64,000 nucleotides of DNA, taken from assembly GCA_012798135.1 (NCBI GenBank), contig JAAZNU010000006.1, positions 35,702-99,701 on the forward strand. The letters are read 5' to 3'. Position numbers and translations under genes: made by a program. This document shows positions 8,167-17,307 of the stretch, piece by piece. The stretch's first letter is position 1; every line of letters starts with the position of its first letter. This stretch comes from Veillonellaceae bacterium. Its GTDB lineage: Bacteria; Bacillota_C; Negativicutes; UBA1444. The notes under the pieces were generated by a model. The model ran no database searches and was not told the DNA's origin. It saw nothing but the letters and a program-made list of their open reading frames with translations.

Positions 8167-9849
8167 GTGAACAGCTTTCGACGTCATCTCGACGATCTCC
8201 GTCTGATTCTGCGCGATCCCGTGCTGGCCGCCACGATTCTGCTCGTGGCGGCTTCTCTGGTGCTGTTTATCCTCTGGCCCCTCTACGAAGTCCTGTGGGA
8301 AGGCTTCTTCACGGAAAAAGGCGCCTTTACACTGCAGTATTTCCGGGAGTCCCTGGCCAAAAGCGAAAATCTCCACACCCTGGCCAATACGGTCTGGCTG
8401 GGCATTTTCGTCAGCACGATCTCAACCTTCATCGGCTTTTTGTTCGCCTATGCCGACGCCTTTCTGAAGATCCGCTTCAAAGCGGTGTTCAACACGCTGG
8501 CGATCCTGCCGATCATTTCGCCGCCGTTTGCCTTGTCGATGTCGTTCATCATGCTGTTCGGGCAGCAGGGCTTCGTGACCCGCTCCCTGCTGGGCCTGAA
8601 GGAAACCAACATCTATGGGTTCGGCGGCCTGGCCGTCGTGCAGGTCCTGACCTTTTTCCCGGTCGCCTATCTGGTGCTGGCCGGCCTGCTGCGGCAGATC
8701 GACCCGGCTTATGAAGAGGCGGCCCGCAACATGGGCGCCTCCCGCGGCCACATCTTCCGTACCATCGTGCTGCCGCTGGTCCGGCCCGGTATCGCCAACA
8801 GCTTTCTGCTGGTCTTCATCCAGTGCGTGGCCGACTTCGGCAACGCCATGGTCATCGGTGGCAACTACAACACGCTGGCCGCCCAGATCTACATGCAGTC
8901 CATGGGCAACTACGACATGAAGGGGGGGACGGCGCTGGCCACCGTCCTTCTCAGCATCTCGGTCCTGATGTTCGTCATCCAGAAATACTGGGTCGGCGAC
9001 AAGTCCTATGTCACCGTCACCGGCAAGCCCTCGCGGGAACGAGAACTGAACAGCGACCTGCTGCCGTTGCTGTTCGTCGGCCTCCCCTGCGTTCTGGTCA
9101 GCTTGTTCATTCTCGTGCTGTATGTGCTGATCCCCTACGGTTCCCTCGTCAACCTCTGGGGAATCGACTATACACCAACCTTCAAGCATTACCAATATAT
9201 CATCGACATCGGCTGGAAACCGATCCTGGATACCACTTGGCTGTCGCTGTTGTCGATGCCGGTCACCGGCGTTCTCGGCATGGTCATCGCCTTTCTGATC
9301 GTGCGCAAGCACTTTTTCGGCCGTGGCTTCATCGAATTCGCCTCGCTGTTGTCGATGGCCATTCCCGGCACCGTCATCGGTGTCGGTTATGTCCTGGCCT
9401 ACAACAAGCCGCCGCTGGTACTCACCGGCACAGCCGCCATCATCGTTCTGTCCTTCGTGTTCCGCAGCATGCCGGTCGGCATCCGTGCCGGCATCGCCTC
9501 CCTGCAGCAAATCGACCCGGCCATCGAGGAGGCGGCGCAGGATCTGGGCGCTTCCTCGTTCAAGGTGTTCACGTCCGTGACCATCCCCCTGATCAAATCG
9601 GCGTTCTTCAGCGGTCTGGTGTACAGTTTCGTGCGCAGCATGACCGCGGTCAGCGCCGTCATCTTCCTGGTATCGGCCAGCTACAACCTGCTGACGGTCA
9701 GCATCATGTCGCAAGTTGACGGCGGCAAGCTCGGCGTGGCGGCCGCCTATTCCACGGTCCTGATCGCCATCGTACTGGCGGTCACCGGCATTCTCAAATT
9801 CCTGCTCAACCGGATGGGAGTCGACATCTCGGACGTACAGGGCGGTTAA
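8167..9849 (+). CDS. ABC importer fused permease, set 2 (AfuB-like)
   Basis: 560 residues from GTG 8167 with an AAAGGA site. Two homologous six-helix permease halves each carry an EAA loop (EEAARNMGASRGHIF around 180 and EEAAQDLGASSFKVF around 455). It forms the membrane channel for the set 2 binding protein. It begins 39 bases after that gene and ends 12 bases before the ATPase gene, so the three genes form one operon. Confidence 0.9.
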   Translation: MNSFRRHLDDLRLILRDPVLAATILLVAASLVLFILWPLYEVLWEGFFTEKGAFTLQYFRESLAKSENLHTLANTVWLGIFVSTISTFIGFLFAYADAFLKIRFKAVFNTLAILPIISPPFALSMSFIMLFGQQGFVTRSLLGLKETNIYGFGGLAVVQVLTFFPVAYLVLAGLLRQIDPAYEEAARNMGASRGHIFRTIVLPLVRPGIANSFLLVFIQCVADFGNAMVIGGNYNTLAAQIYMQSMGNYDMKGGTALATVLLSISVLMFVIQKYWVGDKSYVTVTGKPSRERELNSDLLPLLFVGLPCVLVSLFILVLYVLIPYGSLVNLWGIDYTPTFKHYQYIIDIGWKPILDTTWLSLLSMPVTGVLGMVIAFLIVRKHFFGRGFIEFASLLSMAIPGTVIGVGYVLAYNKPPLVLTGTAAIIVLSFVFRSMPVGIRAGIASLQQIDPAIEEAAQDLGASSFKVFTSVTIPLIKSAFFSGLVYSFVRSMTAVSAVIFLVSASYNLLTVSIMSQVDGGKLGVAAAYSTVLIAIVLAVTGILKFLLNRMGVDISDVQGG

Positions 9850-9861
9850 GGAGGCAGTCGC

Positions 9862-10935
9862 TTGTCAACATCCAAAAGCGTCAGTGTCAAAAACCTGGTC
9901 AAAACCTTCGAGGGCGCCGGCGGCCGGAAAGTCACGGCCGTCAACAATGTTTCCCTCACCATCGAACCGGGTGAATTCGTCACCCTGCTCGGTCCGTCCG
10001 GCTGCGGCAAAACCACGATCCTGCGCATGGTGGCCGGCTTCGAGAATCCGACCAGCGGCGACGTACTGATCGGCGGCGAACGCGTCAACACCCTGACGCC
10101 GGACCGGCGGGACACCGCCATGGTGTTCCAGAGTTACGCGCTGTTCCCCCATCTCAACGTGTTCGAGAATGTCGCTTATGGTCTGAAAATCAAAAAAATG
10201 AAGCCGGACGATATTCGGGCCAAAGTGACGAATATCCTCGCCCTGGTCGGCCTGGCCGACATGGAAGGCCGCTCGCCCAACCAGCTCTCCGGCGGCCAGC
10301 AGCAGCGGGTCGCCCTGGCCCGGGCCCTGGTCATGGAGCCGGCGGTGCTACTGTTCGATGAACCCCTGTCGAACCTCGACGCCAAGCTCCGCATCCACAT
10401 GCGGCGGGAGATCCGCAAAATTCAGCGCCAGTTCGGCATCACCAGTATCTACGTCACGCATGACCAGGCTGAGGCCATGAGCATGTCCGACCGCATCATC
10501 GTCATGAACAAAGGCGTCATCGAGCAAGTCGGCACGCCGAAGGAAATCTACGCCACCCCGGCCAGCCAGTTCGTCGCCGACTTCATCGGCACGGCCAACA
10601 TAATTCCCAGCAGCGTTCTGTCGTGCGGGAACGGTGAAGCGGAAATCGAGGCGCTGGGGACCCGGTTCCGGGTAAAGACCGGCCTGGCGCTACAGAAAGG
10701 CGACGCCGTCAAACTGATAGTCCGCCCGGAAGCGGTGGCGCTGTCCCGCGATTCCGGAATTCCGGCCGAGATCGCCTCCTCGGTGTTCATGGGCTCGTAT
10801 CAGGACTATGTCCTGTCCGCGCACGACCAGACTCTGCTGATCATCGATTCGGATCCGGCGAACCACGAAACTTTTGACGCCGGCGAGAAGGTTTTTCTGG
10901 GCATCGCGCCGAATAAACTTCACATTGTAAAATAA
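9862..10935 (+). CDS. ABC importer ATP-binding protein, set 2 (AfuC-like)
   Basis: 357 residues, with TTG start 12 bases after the permease stop and a TAAGGAGG site. Walker [10 protein letters not shown] is at 44-52. [23 protein letters not shown] and a C-terminal TOBE domain follow. It powers import through the set 2 permease. A terminator-like hairpin lies 115 bases downstream (11051-11092), separating this operon from the next one. Confidence 0.9.
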   Translation: MSTSKSVSVKNLVKTFEGAGGRKVTAVNNVSLTIEPGEFVTLLGPSGCGKTTILRMVAGFENPTSGDVLIGGERVNTLTPDRRDTAMVFQSYALFPHLNVFENVAYGLKIKKMKPDDIRAKVTNILALVGLADMEGRSPNQLSGGQQQRVALARALVMEPAVLLFDEPLSNLDAKLRIHMRREIRKIQRQFGITSIYVTHDQAEAMSMSDRIIVMNKGVIEQVGTPKEIYATPASQFVADFIGTANIIPSSVLSCGNGEAEIEALGTRFRVKTGLALQKGDAVKLIVRPEAVALSRDSGIPAEIASSVFMGSYQDYVLSAHDQTLLIIDSDPANHETFDAGEKVFLGIAPNKLHIVK

Positions 10936-11050
10936 CTGTTTATTCGGAGCATTTCCGTTCCCACCGGCCGCGCGCCGAAATTTGGTCGTCCATGAAAGGC
11001 AGCATCATATCGGAACCCTGCATCTTCGGTACAGAGAAATGAGAGAGAAT

Positions 11051-11100
11051 CCGGGATGTCTGTTTGAGTGCAACTTCAGACAGATATCCCGGGTTTGCTT
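11051..11100 (+). terminator. terminator or attenuator between importer sets 2 and 3
   Basis: A 12-bp stem with one G-T pair (CCGGGATGTCTG 11051-11062 with CAGATATCCCGG 11081-11092) is followed by GTTTGCTTTTG. It can end set 2 transcription. A candidate promoter for set 3 overlaps its tail: TTGCTT 11095-11100, 17 bases, TAAAAG 11118-11123, giving a leader of about 15 bases. If set 3 is instead transcribed from further upstream, the hairpin would act as an attenuator. The remainder of 10936-11144 shows nothing else. Confidence 0.6.
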
Positions 11101-11144
11101 TTGAAACCGACCAGTCGTAAAAGTGATCAAGGAGGAAAGAAACC

Positions 11145-12194
11145 ATGAAGAAATCGACGCTCTGTTCCCTGCTCGCCGTCCTGTTGCTGGCCCTGGCCCT
11201 GGCCCTGACCGCCGGCTGCGGCGGCGAAACCAAAAAAACGGCGCAACCCGCCAAACCGGCCGGACCGTCCGGCAAACTGATGATCTACACCTCGATGTTC
11301 CCGGATATCATCGAAGCCGTCAAACCGGAACTGAAGAAAGCCTTCCCCAACCTCGACGTGCAATGGTTCCAGGCCGGCTCCGAGCAGGTCATGACCAAAC
11401 TGGCCGGTGAAATCGAAGCCAAGAAAATCCAGGCCGACGTGCTGATGGTGTCCGACCCGGGATACTACATCACCCTGCAGGGAAAAAATCTGTTGCTGAA
11501 ATTTGACGCCCCGAACCGCAAATTCGTCGGCGAAAAATATAAAGACAAGGACGGCTATTGGACCGGCGTCCGGCTCAGCTACATGCTGATGGCCTACAAC
11601 ACCAACAAGGTGAAGCCGGAGGAAGCGCCGAAATCGTTCAAGGATCTCACCGATCCCAAGTGGAAGGACAAACTGGCGATGGCCAATCCGCTGCTGTCGG
11701 GCTCGATTCTGACCGTGGCGGCCGATCTGTCGCAACGTTATGGCTGGGATTATTTCAAAGCTCTCAAAGCCAACGGCCTGAAGATCGAGGGCGGCAACAC
11801 CGCCGTCCAGAACAAGCTGATCACCGGCGAATACTATGTGGGCATCATCGGCGAGGAAAACATCCTCAAGATGGCGGCCAAAGGCGAACCGCTGAAAGTC
11901 GCCTATGCGACTGACGGCGCCGTGATCCTGCCCAGCCCGATCGCCATCTTCGCCGGCACCCAGAACCCCGAGGCCGCCAAGGCCGTCACCGACTGGTGGC
12001 TGTCGAAGGAAGGGCAGCAGGCCATCGTGACCAAAGGCTGGATGCACTCGGTCCGTGACGATGTAGCGCCGCCGAAGGGTGCGCCCGACAAGGCGGTCAT
12101 CACCAAGAACTCGCCGATGCTGGATTGGGCCAAGTTCGCGAAAGAGGCGGAAAAAGTCAAGGAAACCTTCCGCAAGCTCGTCATTGAAAAATAA
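11145..12194 (+). CDS. ABC importer substrate-binding lipoprotein, set 3, first of three
   Basis: 349 residues, ATG with an AAGGAGG site. The signal peptide ends in LTAGC (Cys25). It belongs to the same subgroup as the proteins at 4186 and 28124: GKLMIYTSMFPDIIEAVKP, WFQAGSEQVMTKLAGEIEAKKIQAD, GYWTGVRLSYMLMAYNTNK, and the C-terminal GWMHSVRDDVAPPKGAP. It is followed 46 bases later by two binding proteins of a different subgroup and then one permease/ATPase pair. Several binding proteins therefore probably share one transporter and widen its substrate range. The ligand is unknown. Confidence 0.88.
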   Translation: MKKSTLCSLLAVLLLALALALTAGCGGETKKTAQPAKPAGPSGKLMIYTSMFPDIIEAVKPELKKAFPNLDVQWFQAGSEQVMTKLAGEIEAKKIQADVLMVSDPGYYITLQGKNLLLKFDAPNRKFVGEKYKDKDGYWTGVRLSYMLMAYNTNKVKPEEAPKSFKDLTDPKWKDKLAMANPLLSGSILTVAADLSQRYGWDYFKALKANGLKIEGGNTAVQNKLITGEYYVGIIGEENILKMAAKGEPLKVAYATDGAVILPSPIAIFAGTQNPEAAKAVTDWWLSKEGQQAIVTKGWMHSVRDDVAPPKGAPDKAVITKNSPMLDWAKFAKEAEKVKETFRKLVIEK

Positions 12195-12239
12195 GCGAAC
12201 AAGCCCTGCCAATATACTTACAGGGGAGATGACAAATTC

Positions 12240-13292
12240 ATGAAATGGAAACCATTCTGCGCGGCGGCGCTGGCCGGAATGATGCTGTTGGCGGCCGGCT
12301 GCGGCGGCGGCGACAAGAAGGCGGCCGACGCCAAGGCGGCGCCGGCGGCGCAAAGTCTCAAAGGCAAAAAACTGGTCATGTACGTATCCTGGCATGAGGA
12401 CACCGCCAAAGCGCTGGCAGAAGACTTCAAGAAGGCGACCGGCGCCGAAGTCTCGTTCATTCGCCTGCCGACCGGCGAGGCCGTGGCCCGCCTGACCGCG
12501 GAAAAAGACGCCCCCAAGGCCGACATCTGGGTCGGCGGCCCCTCCGATGCCCACGAAGTCCTGAAAGCGCAGGGCGTCACGGAAAAGTATCTCTCACCGA
12601 ACCTCAAAAACATCCCCGTGCAATACCGGGACAAGGACGGCTACTGGGCCGGCGTTTATCTGGAAGCCCTGGCCATCGGCTACAACGAGGCCCGGTTCAA
12701 GAAAGAGTTTGAGCCCAAGGGAATCAAGCCGCCCAAAACGCTGGACGACCTGTTGAAACCCGAATTCAAAGGTGAAATCATCACCCCCGATCCCCGCAAA
12801 TCCGGCACCGGCTTCACGTTTATCGCCTCCCTGGCCCAGGCGATGGGCGAAGACAAGGCCATGGAGTATCTGAAGAAACTGAAAGCCAATGTCGCCCAAT
12901 ACACTCCGTCCGGCTTCACGCCCGCCCAGAAGGCCGGCGCCGGCGAATATCTGATCGCGCTGAATTTTCTGGAAGACCAGACGCTGATTACCAGCAAGGG
13001 GCAGAAACTGGTCAGCACCGTCTATGACAACGCCGGCTGGACCGTCTGCGCCATGAGCAAGATCAAAGGCCGGGGCAACGACGATGTCGCCAAGGCTTTC
13101 TTCGACTATGTGCTGACGAAGGAAGCCGGCGCCCACGTAACCCGGACAACCAGCGCCATCGCCTGCAACCCCGAAGTGCCGCCGCCGACAGGCGTGCCGC
13201 TGCTAAAGGACATGCCGCTGAGCAAGACCTTCGACAGCAAGAAAGCGGGTGAAATGAAGAAGAGCCTGTTGGAGAAGTACGGTGCCCTGTAG
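12240..13292 (+). CDS. ABC importer substrate-binding lipoprotein, set 3, second of three
   Basis: 350 residues with a GGGGAGATG site before ATG. The lipobox is LLAAGC (Cys21), followed by GGGDKKAADAKAA. The mature protein reads KLVMYVSWHEDTAKALAED, FIRLPTGEAVARLTAEKD, IWVGGPSDAHEVLK, and the hinge ITPDPRKSGTGF. The next gene is a close paralogue with nearly the same signal peptide and most motifs, so the pair arose by tandem duplication. At the place of the AfuA His-Asp pair it has Glu-Asp (NFLEDQTL), so ligand preference probably differs from set 2. Confidence 0.88.
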   Translation: MKWKPFCAAALAGMMLLAAGCGGGDKKAADAKAAPAAQSLKGKKLVMYVSWHEDTAKALAEDFKKATGAEVSFIRLPTGEAVARLTAEKDAPKADIWVGGPSDAHEVLKAQGVTEKYLSPNLKNIPVQYRDKDGYWAGVYLEALAIGYNEARFKKEFEPKGIKPPKTLDDLLKPEFKGEIITPDPRKSGTGFTFIASLAQAMGEDKAMEYLKKLKANVAQYTPSGFTPAQKAGAGEYLIALNFLEDQTLITSKGQKLVSTVYDNAGWTVCAMSKIKGRGNDDVAKAFFDYVLTKEAGAHVTRTTSAIACNPEVPPPTGVPLLKDMPLSKTFDSKKAGEMKKSLLEKYGAL

Positions 13293-13342
13293 GCTTGGCT
13301 GATTGATTTCGAGGCTATTTTATGTGAAGGAGATGTCTGCGT

Positions 13343-14389
13343 ATGAAATGGAAGACACTTTGTGCCACGGCCCTGGCCGGCGTGATGCTGCTGGCGGCCG
13401 GCTGCGGCGGCGGCGACAAGAAGGCGGCCGACTCCAAGGCGGCGGCGCAAAACCTCAAAGGCAAAAAATTGGTCATGTACGTATCGTTCCATGAAGATAC
13501 GGCCAAAGCCCTTGCCGAGGGATTCAAAAAAGCAACCGGCGCCGAAGTGGCGTTCATCCGTCTGCCGACCGGCGAAGCCGTGGCCCGCATGACTGCGGAG
13601 AAAGACAGCCCGAAGGCCGACGTCTGGCTCGGCGGCACTTCCGATGCGCATGCCCTGATGAAAGCCAAGGGAATCACGGAAGCCTACGAATCCAAGAATG
13701 CCAAGGCCATCCCGGAAGCCTATCGCGACAAAGGGAATGGCTGGTACGGCCTATATCTGGAAACCTTGTCCATTGGTTACAATGAAGCCCGGTTCAAGAA
13801 AGAATTCGAACCCAAGGGAATCAAGCCGCCCACCACGCTGGAAGACCTGCTGAAACCCGAATTCAAGGGTGAGATCATCACTCCCGACCCCCGCAAATCC
13901 GGTACCGGCTTCACCTTCCTGAGTTCGGTCCTGCAGCAGATGGGCGAACAAAAAGGTTATGAGTTCCTGAAGAAATTCAAAGGCCAGGTGGCCCAGTTCA
14001 CTCCATCCGGCTTCACGCCCGCCCAAAAGGCCGGCGCCGGCGAATATCTGATCACCGTCAACTTCCTGTCCGACCAGAACCTCATTTCCCTGAAAGGCCA
14101 GAAACTCGTCAGCACCGTATATCCCAACGCGGGCTGGAGCGTCGTGGCGATCTCCAAGATGAAGAACAAAGCCAACGAAGATGTGGCGAAAGCCTTCATC
14201 GACTACTGCCTGACCAAGGAAGCGGGCGAAATGATCAGCAAAACCACCCACGCGATCGCCTGCCATCCGGATGTGGCGCCGCCGGCCGGCAACAAACCAA
14301 TGAAGGAACTGCCGCTGTTCAAGGCCTACGACTTCGAAAAAGCCGGAGCGGCGAAACAGCAAATGACCGACAAATTCTTCGGCCTGTAA
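13343..14389 (+). CDS. ABC importer substrate-binding lipoprotein, set 3, third of three
   Basis: 348 residues with a GAAGGAGATG site. The lipobox is LLAAGC (Cys21). It is a tandem paralogue of the preceding gene. The first 100 codons are almost identical, and long blocks such as GYNEARFKKEFEPKGIKPP and TPDPRKSGTGFTF are shared. Differences cluster in the ligand-contact regions (NFLSDQNLIS instead of NFLEDQTLIT, WLGGTSDAHAL instead of WVGGPSDAHEV). This is what one expects after duplication and divergence of specificity. A 13-bp hairpin separates it from the permease gene. Confidence 0.88.
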   Translation: MKWKTLCATALAGVMLLAAGCGGGDKKAADSKAAAQNLKGKKLVMYVSFHEDTAKALAEGFKKATGAEVAFIRLPTGEAVARMTAEKDSPKADVWLGGTSDAHALMKAKGITEAYESKNAKAIPEAYRDKGNGWYGLYLETLSIGYNEARFKKEFEPKGIKPPTTLEDLLKPEFKGEIITPDPRKSGTGFTFLSSVLQQMGEQKGYEFLKKFKGQVAQFTPSGFTPAQKAGAGEYLITVNFLSDQNLISLKGQKLVSTVYPNAGWSVVAISKMKNKANEDVAKAFIDYCLTKEAGEMISKTTHAIACHPDVAPPAGNKPMKELPLFKAYDFEKAGAAKQQMTDKFFGL

Positions 14390-14405
14390 TCTGATAATTG
14401 TTCCC

Positions 14406-14436
14406 GTACTCCTGCCGGCTCATCCGGCAGGAGTAC
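14406..14436. promoter_or_regulatory. intercistronic hairpin between binding protein and permease genes
   Basis: A perfect 13-bp stem (GTACTCCTGCCGG 14406-14418 with CCGGCAGGAGTAC 14424-14436) and a 5-base loop. No T-run follows, so partial termination or protection of the binding-protein mRNA is more likely than full termination. It occupies the same relative position as the hairpin at 4130-4160 in set 1. Confidence 0.6.
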
Positions 14437-14482
14437 CCCTATATTTCACCGCAACCTGAAATTCTGTGGGGGACCGAAACAC

Positions 14483-16144
14483 ATGAAAGAAATGGCTATC
14501 GGCCACGAACAGACCGGCTGGCGGCGAGAACTGAAACTGCTGCTGCGGGAACCGCCGCTGCTGCTCAGCATTCTCGTCGTATTCGGTTTTTTTGCCCTGT
14601 TCATCATCTATCCCTTTTTGAAGCTGCTCTGGGTGCCGACCGCAGCGGATTGGGCCAAGGCGGTCACCGGCAGGGAATTTATCGAAGCCTTCCGCAATAC
14701 TTTGTTTTCCTCGCTGCTGGCCACCGCCACAGCCATCGTGCTCGGCTTCGTCTACGCTTACGCCATCAATTACGTGCAAATGCCCGGCAAACGTTTTTTT
14801 CAGGTTGTCGCGCTACTGCCGACAATGGCGCCGTCGGTCGTGTCCGGCCTGGCCTTCATCATGCTGTTCGGCCGCCGGGGCATCATCACCTGGAGCGTCT
14901 TGGGCCTGAAAACCGACCTGTACGGCTGGTTCGGCCTCTGGGTAGTGCAGACGATCGCCTTTTTTCCGCTTGCTTATATCACCATTTCCGGTGTTTTGAA
15001 AGCCATCAGCCCCAATCTGGAGCTGGCGGCGCAAAATTTGGGGGCCCGGGGCTGGTACCTGTTCCGGACCGTCACGCTGAAACTGGCCACCCCCGGCATC
15101 GCCAGTGCGTTTTTGCTCGTCGGCATCAACAGCCTGGCCGACTTCGGCAATCCGATGCTGGTCGGCGGCAATTACCATGTGCTGGCCACCGAGGCCTACG
15201 CCCAAGTCATCGGCGCCTGGGACCTGCCGATGGGCGCGACGCTGAGCGCCTTCCTGGTCATCCCGACCGTGTTGGTGTTCTTCGTCCAGCGCTATTATCT
15301 TGAGAAGCGCTCCTATGTCACCGTCACCGGCAAGCCGGTCGCCGGTCTGACCCGGGTGACGGTCGGCGATAGCGCCAAATGGCTGTTCTTCGCGTTCTGC
15401 AGTCTGATCTGCCTGGTTATTCTGATGATCATCGGCGTGGTCTGCCTGTTCGCCTTCACCCGGAACTTCGGCTATGATTTCACGTTCACCGCCGATCATT
15501 TCATCGAAGGCGTGGTTCAGTCGGCGACGATGCGCAACAGTTGGGTCGCCTCGATGTCCACGGCCGCCATCACTACGATCTTCGGCATCGCCCTGGCTTT
15601 CCTGACCATCCGCAAACAATTTCCGGGCCGCACGCTCATGGACTTCCTGGCGATGCTGCCGGTGTCGCTGCCCGGCACCTTCATCGGCCTGTCACTGATC
15701 ATGGCCTTTAACACCGGCCCACTGGCCATGACCGGCACGCTCGTCATCATCATCCTGGGCATGACCCTGCGGCAGCTGCCGGTCGGCTACCGACAGGCGG
15801 TGGCCGGACTAAAGCAGATCGAAAAATCGCTGGAGCAGGCTTCCACCAATCTGGGCGCGAACAGTTTCGTGACGTTCCGGCGCATCATCCTGCCCATGCT
15901 GAAAAACTCGCTGTCCGTGAGTTTCGTCTACTCATTCATGAAATCCATGAACACGCTCAGCACGGTCATTTTCCTGGTCTCGCCGGAATACAACCTGGCC
16001 TCGATCAACATCATGAGCCTGTCGGATCACGGGTTTCTGGCCGTCGCCAGCGCCACCGCCGTCGGCATGATGCTGACCATCTTCTTCACCTTCGGCGTAG
16101 TGAAGCTGGTGCTGCGCGACCAGATCAACATCTTTGATTTGTAG
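14483..16144 (+). CDS. ABC importer fused permease, set 3
   Basis: 553 residues, ATG with a GGGGG site 7 bases upstream. Twelve or so helices lie in two permease halves with coupling loops (ELAAQNLGARGWYLFRTV and EQASTNLGANSFVTFRRI). Both halves have lost the first Glu of the usual EAA motif in part, but keep the Gly. It should serve the three binding proteins upstream. The ATPase gene starts 11 bases after its stop. Confidence 0.88.
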   Translation: MKEMAIGHEQTGWRRELKLLLREPPLLLSILVVFGFFALFIIYPFLKLLWVPTAADWAKAVTGREFIEAFRNTLFSSLLATATAIVLGFVYAYAINYVQMPGKRFFQVVALLPTMAPSVVSGLAFIMLFGRRGIITWSVLGLKTDLYGWFGLWVVQTIAFFPLAYITISGVLKAISPNLELAAQNLGARGWYLFRTVTLKLATPGIASAFLLVGINSLADFGNPMLVGGNYHVLATEAYAQVIGAWDLPMGATLSAFLVIPTVLVFFVQRYYLEKRSYVTVTGKPVAGLTRVTVGDSAKWLFFAFCSLICLVILMIIGVVCLFAFTRNFGYDFTFTADHFIEGVVQSATMRNSWVASMSTAAITTIFGIALAFLTIRKQFPGRTLMDFLAMLPVSLPGTFIGLSLIMAFNTGPLAMTGTLVIIILGMTLRQLPVGYRQAVAGLKQIEKSLEQASTNLGANSFVTFRRIILPMLKNSLSVSFVYSFMKSMNTLSTVIFLVSPEYNLASINIMSLSDHGFLAVASATAVGMMLTIFFTFGVVKLVLRDQINIFDL

Positions 16145-16155
16145 GAGGAACTATC

Positions 16156-17229
16156 GTGTCGGAATTCGTACTGCAACTGAAAAATATCAATAAATATTTC
16201 GGCAACAACCATGTGATCCGCGATGTCTGCATGGACATCGAAAAAGGCGCTTTCGTCACCTTCCTGGGTCCTTCGGGTTGCGGCAAAACTACGTTGTTAC
16301 GGATGATCGCCGGCTTCTACGAGCCCGATGACGGCGAGATCCTCCTCAACGGCAAACGCATCGACAAGATTCCTCCCTACGACCGGAATACCGCCATGGT
16401 GTTCCAGGAATACGCCCTGTTTCCGCACATGAACGTGTTCGAAAACGTCTCCTACGGTCTGGATGTCCGGGGCGAAAGCAAAGCGGAGATGCACCGGAAA
16501 GTCGCCTCGGCGCTGGAAATGATGCAGCTGACCGGTATGGAGGAGCGGTACCCCAGCCAGATGTCCGGCGGCCAGCAACAACGGGTGGCGGTGGCGCGGG
16601 CACTGGTGATGAACCCGGAAGCGCTGCTGCTGGACGAACCGCTGTCCAATCTCGACGCCAAACTGCGGGAGTCCGTCCGGGTCGAGCTGCGCCAGATCCA
16701 ACAGAAAATGGGGCTGACGACCATCTATGTAACCCACGACCAGTCGGAAGCCCTGTCGATGTCAGATATGATCGTGGTCATGCGCAAGGGCGTCATCCAT
16801 CAGATCGGCACAGCCCAGCAGATCTATTTCGAACCGCGAACCACCTTTGTCGCCGACTTCATCGGCACTACGAACCTGCTGCAAGTCAAAGCCGTCGCCA
16901 GCGACACGCTCCTGTACGGGCAGTCGCCACTGCCGACGGCCCGGCCGGTCAAAACCGGCGACAGCTACTGCCTCAGCCTGCGGCCCGAGTCGCTGCAGCT
17001 GTCGGCAACGCCCGGCGATAACAGCCGGATCAGCATCCCGGCCACCATCGCCCATAAAATGTTTTTGGGTGAGAAGGTGCGCTACATATTGAATGATCAG
17101 TACGAAAAGGAATGGATCGTCGATGCGTTCGATCCCGGCCGGCAGCTTCTGGACGGTCCGGTATACCTGACCTGCGCGAAGGAAAAAGCCTGGCTGATCG
17201 AAGAAGCGGAAATCGACGTGGATCAATGA
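16156..17229 (+). CDS. ABC importer ATP-binding protein, set 3
   Basis: 357 residues from a GTG start with TAGGAGGAA upstream. Walker [10 protein letters not shown] is at 38-46, the signature is MSGGQQQR, Walker B is LLLDEP, and the H-loop is VTHDQSEAL. A TOBE domain fills about 235-357. It ends the set 3 operon, and a 23-bp terminator hairpin starts 3 bases after the stop codon. Substrate labels such as Fe3+ or putrescine that such sequences attract should not be trusted. Confidence 0.9.
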   Translation: MSEFVLQLKNINKYFGNNHVIRDVCMDIEKGAFVTFLGPSGCGKTTLLRMIAGFYEPDDGEILLNGKRIDKIPPYDRNTAMVFQEYALFPHMNVFENVSYGLDVRGESKAEMHRKVASALEMMQLTGMEERYPSQMSGGQQQRVAVARALVMNPEALLLDEPLSNLDAKLRESVRVELRQIQQKMGLTTIYVTHDQSEALSMSDMIVVMRKGVIHQIGTAQQIYFEPRTTFVADFIGTTNLLQVKAVASDTLLYGQSPLPTARPVKTGDSYCLSLRPESLQLSATPGDNSRISIPATIAHKMFLGEKVRYILNDQYEKEWIVDAFDPGRQLLDGPVYLTCAKEKAWLIEEAEIDVDQ

Positions 17230-17231
17230 AA

Positions 17232-17280
17232 GCACAGGGGCGTGTGAAAACTGGCAGCCAGTTTTCACACGCCCCTGTGC
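17232..17280. terminator. bidirectional terminator, 23-bp perfect stem
   Basis: Arms 17232-17254 and 17258-17280 are perfectly complementary, with a 3-base loop. The stem contains AAAAC/GTTTT next to the loop. It sits between the convergent set 3 ATPase (+) and araD (-) and probably ends both transcripts, although neither side has a long T-run. Confidence 0.7.
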
Positions 17281-17307
17281 TCTTATCAAACCACGCTCGC
17301 CTATGCT

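Noticed and set aside
11127..12554. A 475-codon minus-strand frame opposite the set 3 binding proteins
   Set aside because: Composition and lack of motifs mark it as a shadow of the well-supported lipoprotein genes.
12240..14389. A single gene split by a frameshift
   Set aside because: Each copy is complete, with its own ribosome binding site, signal peptide, lipobox and full-length mature domain. It is a duplication.
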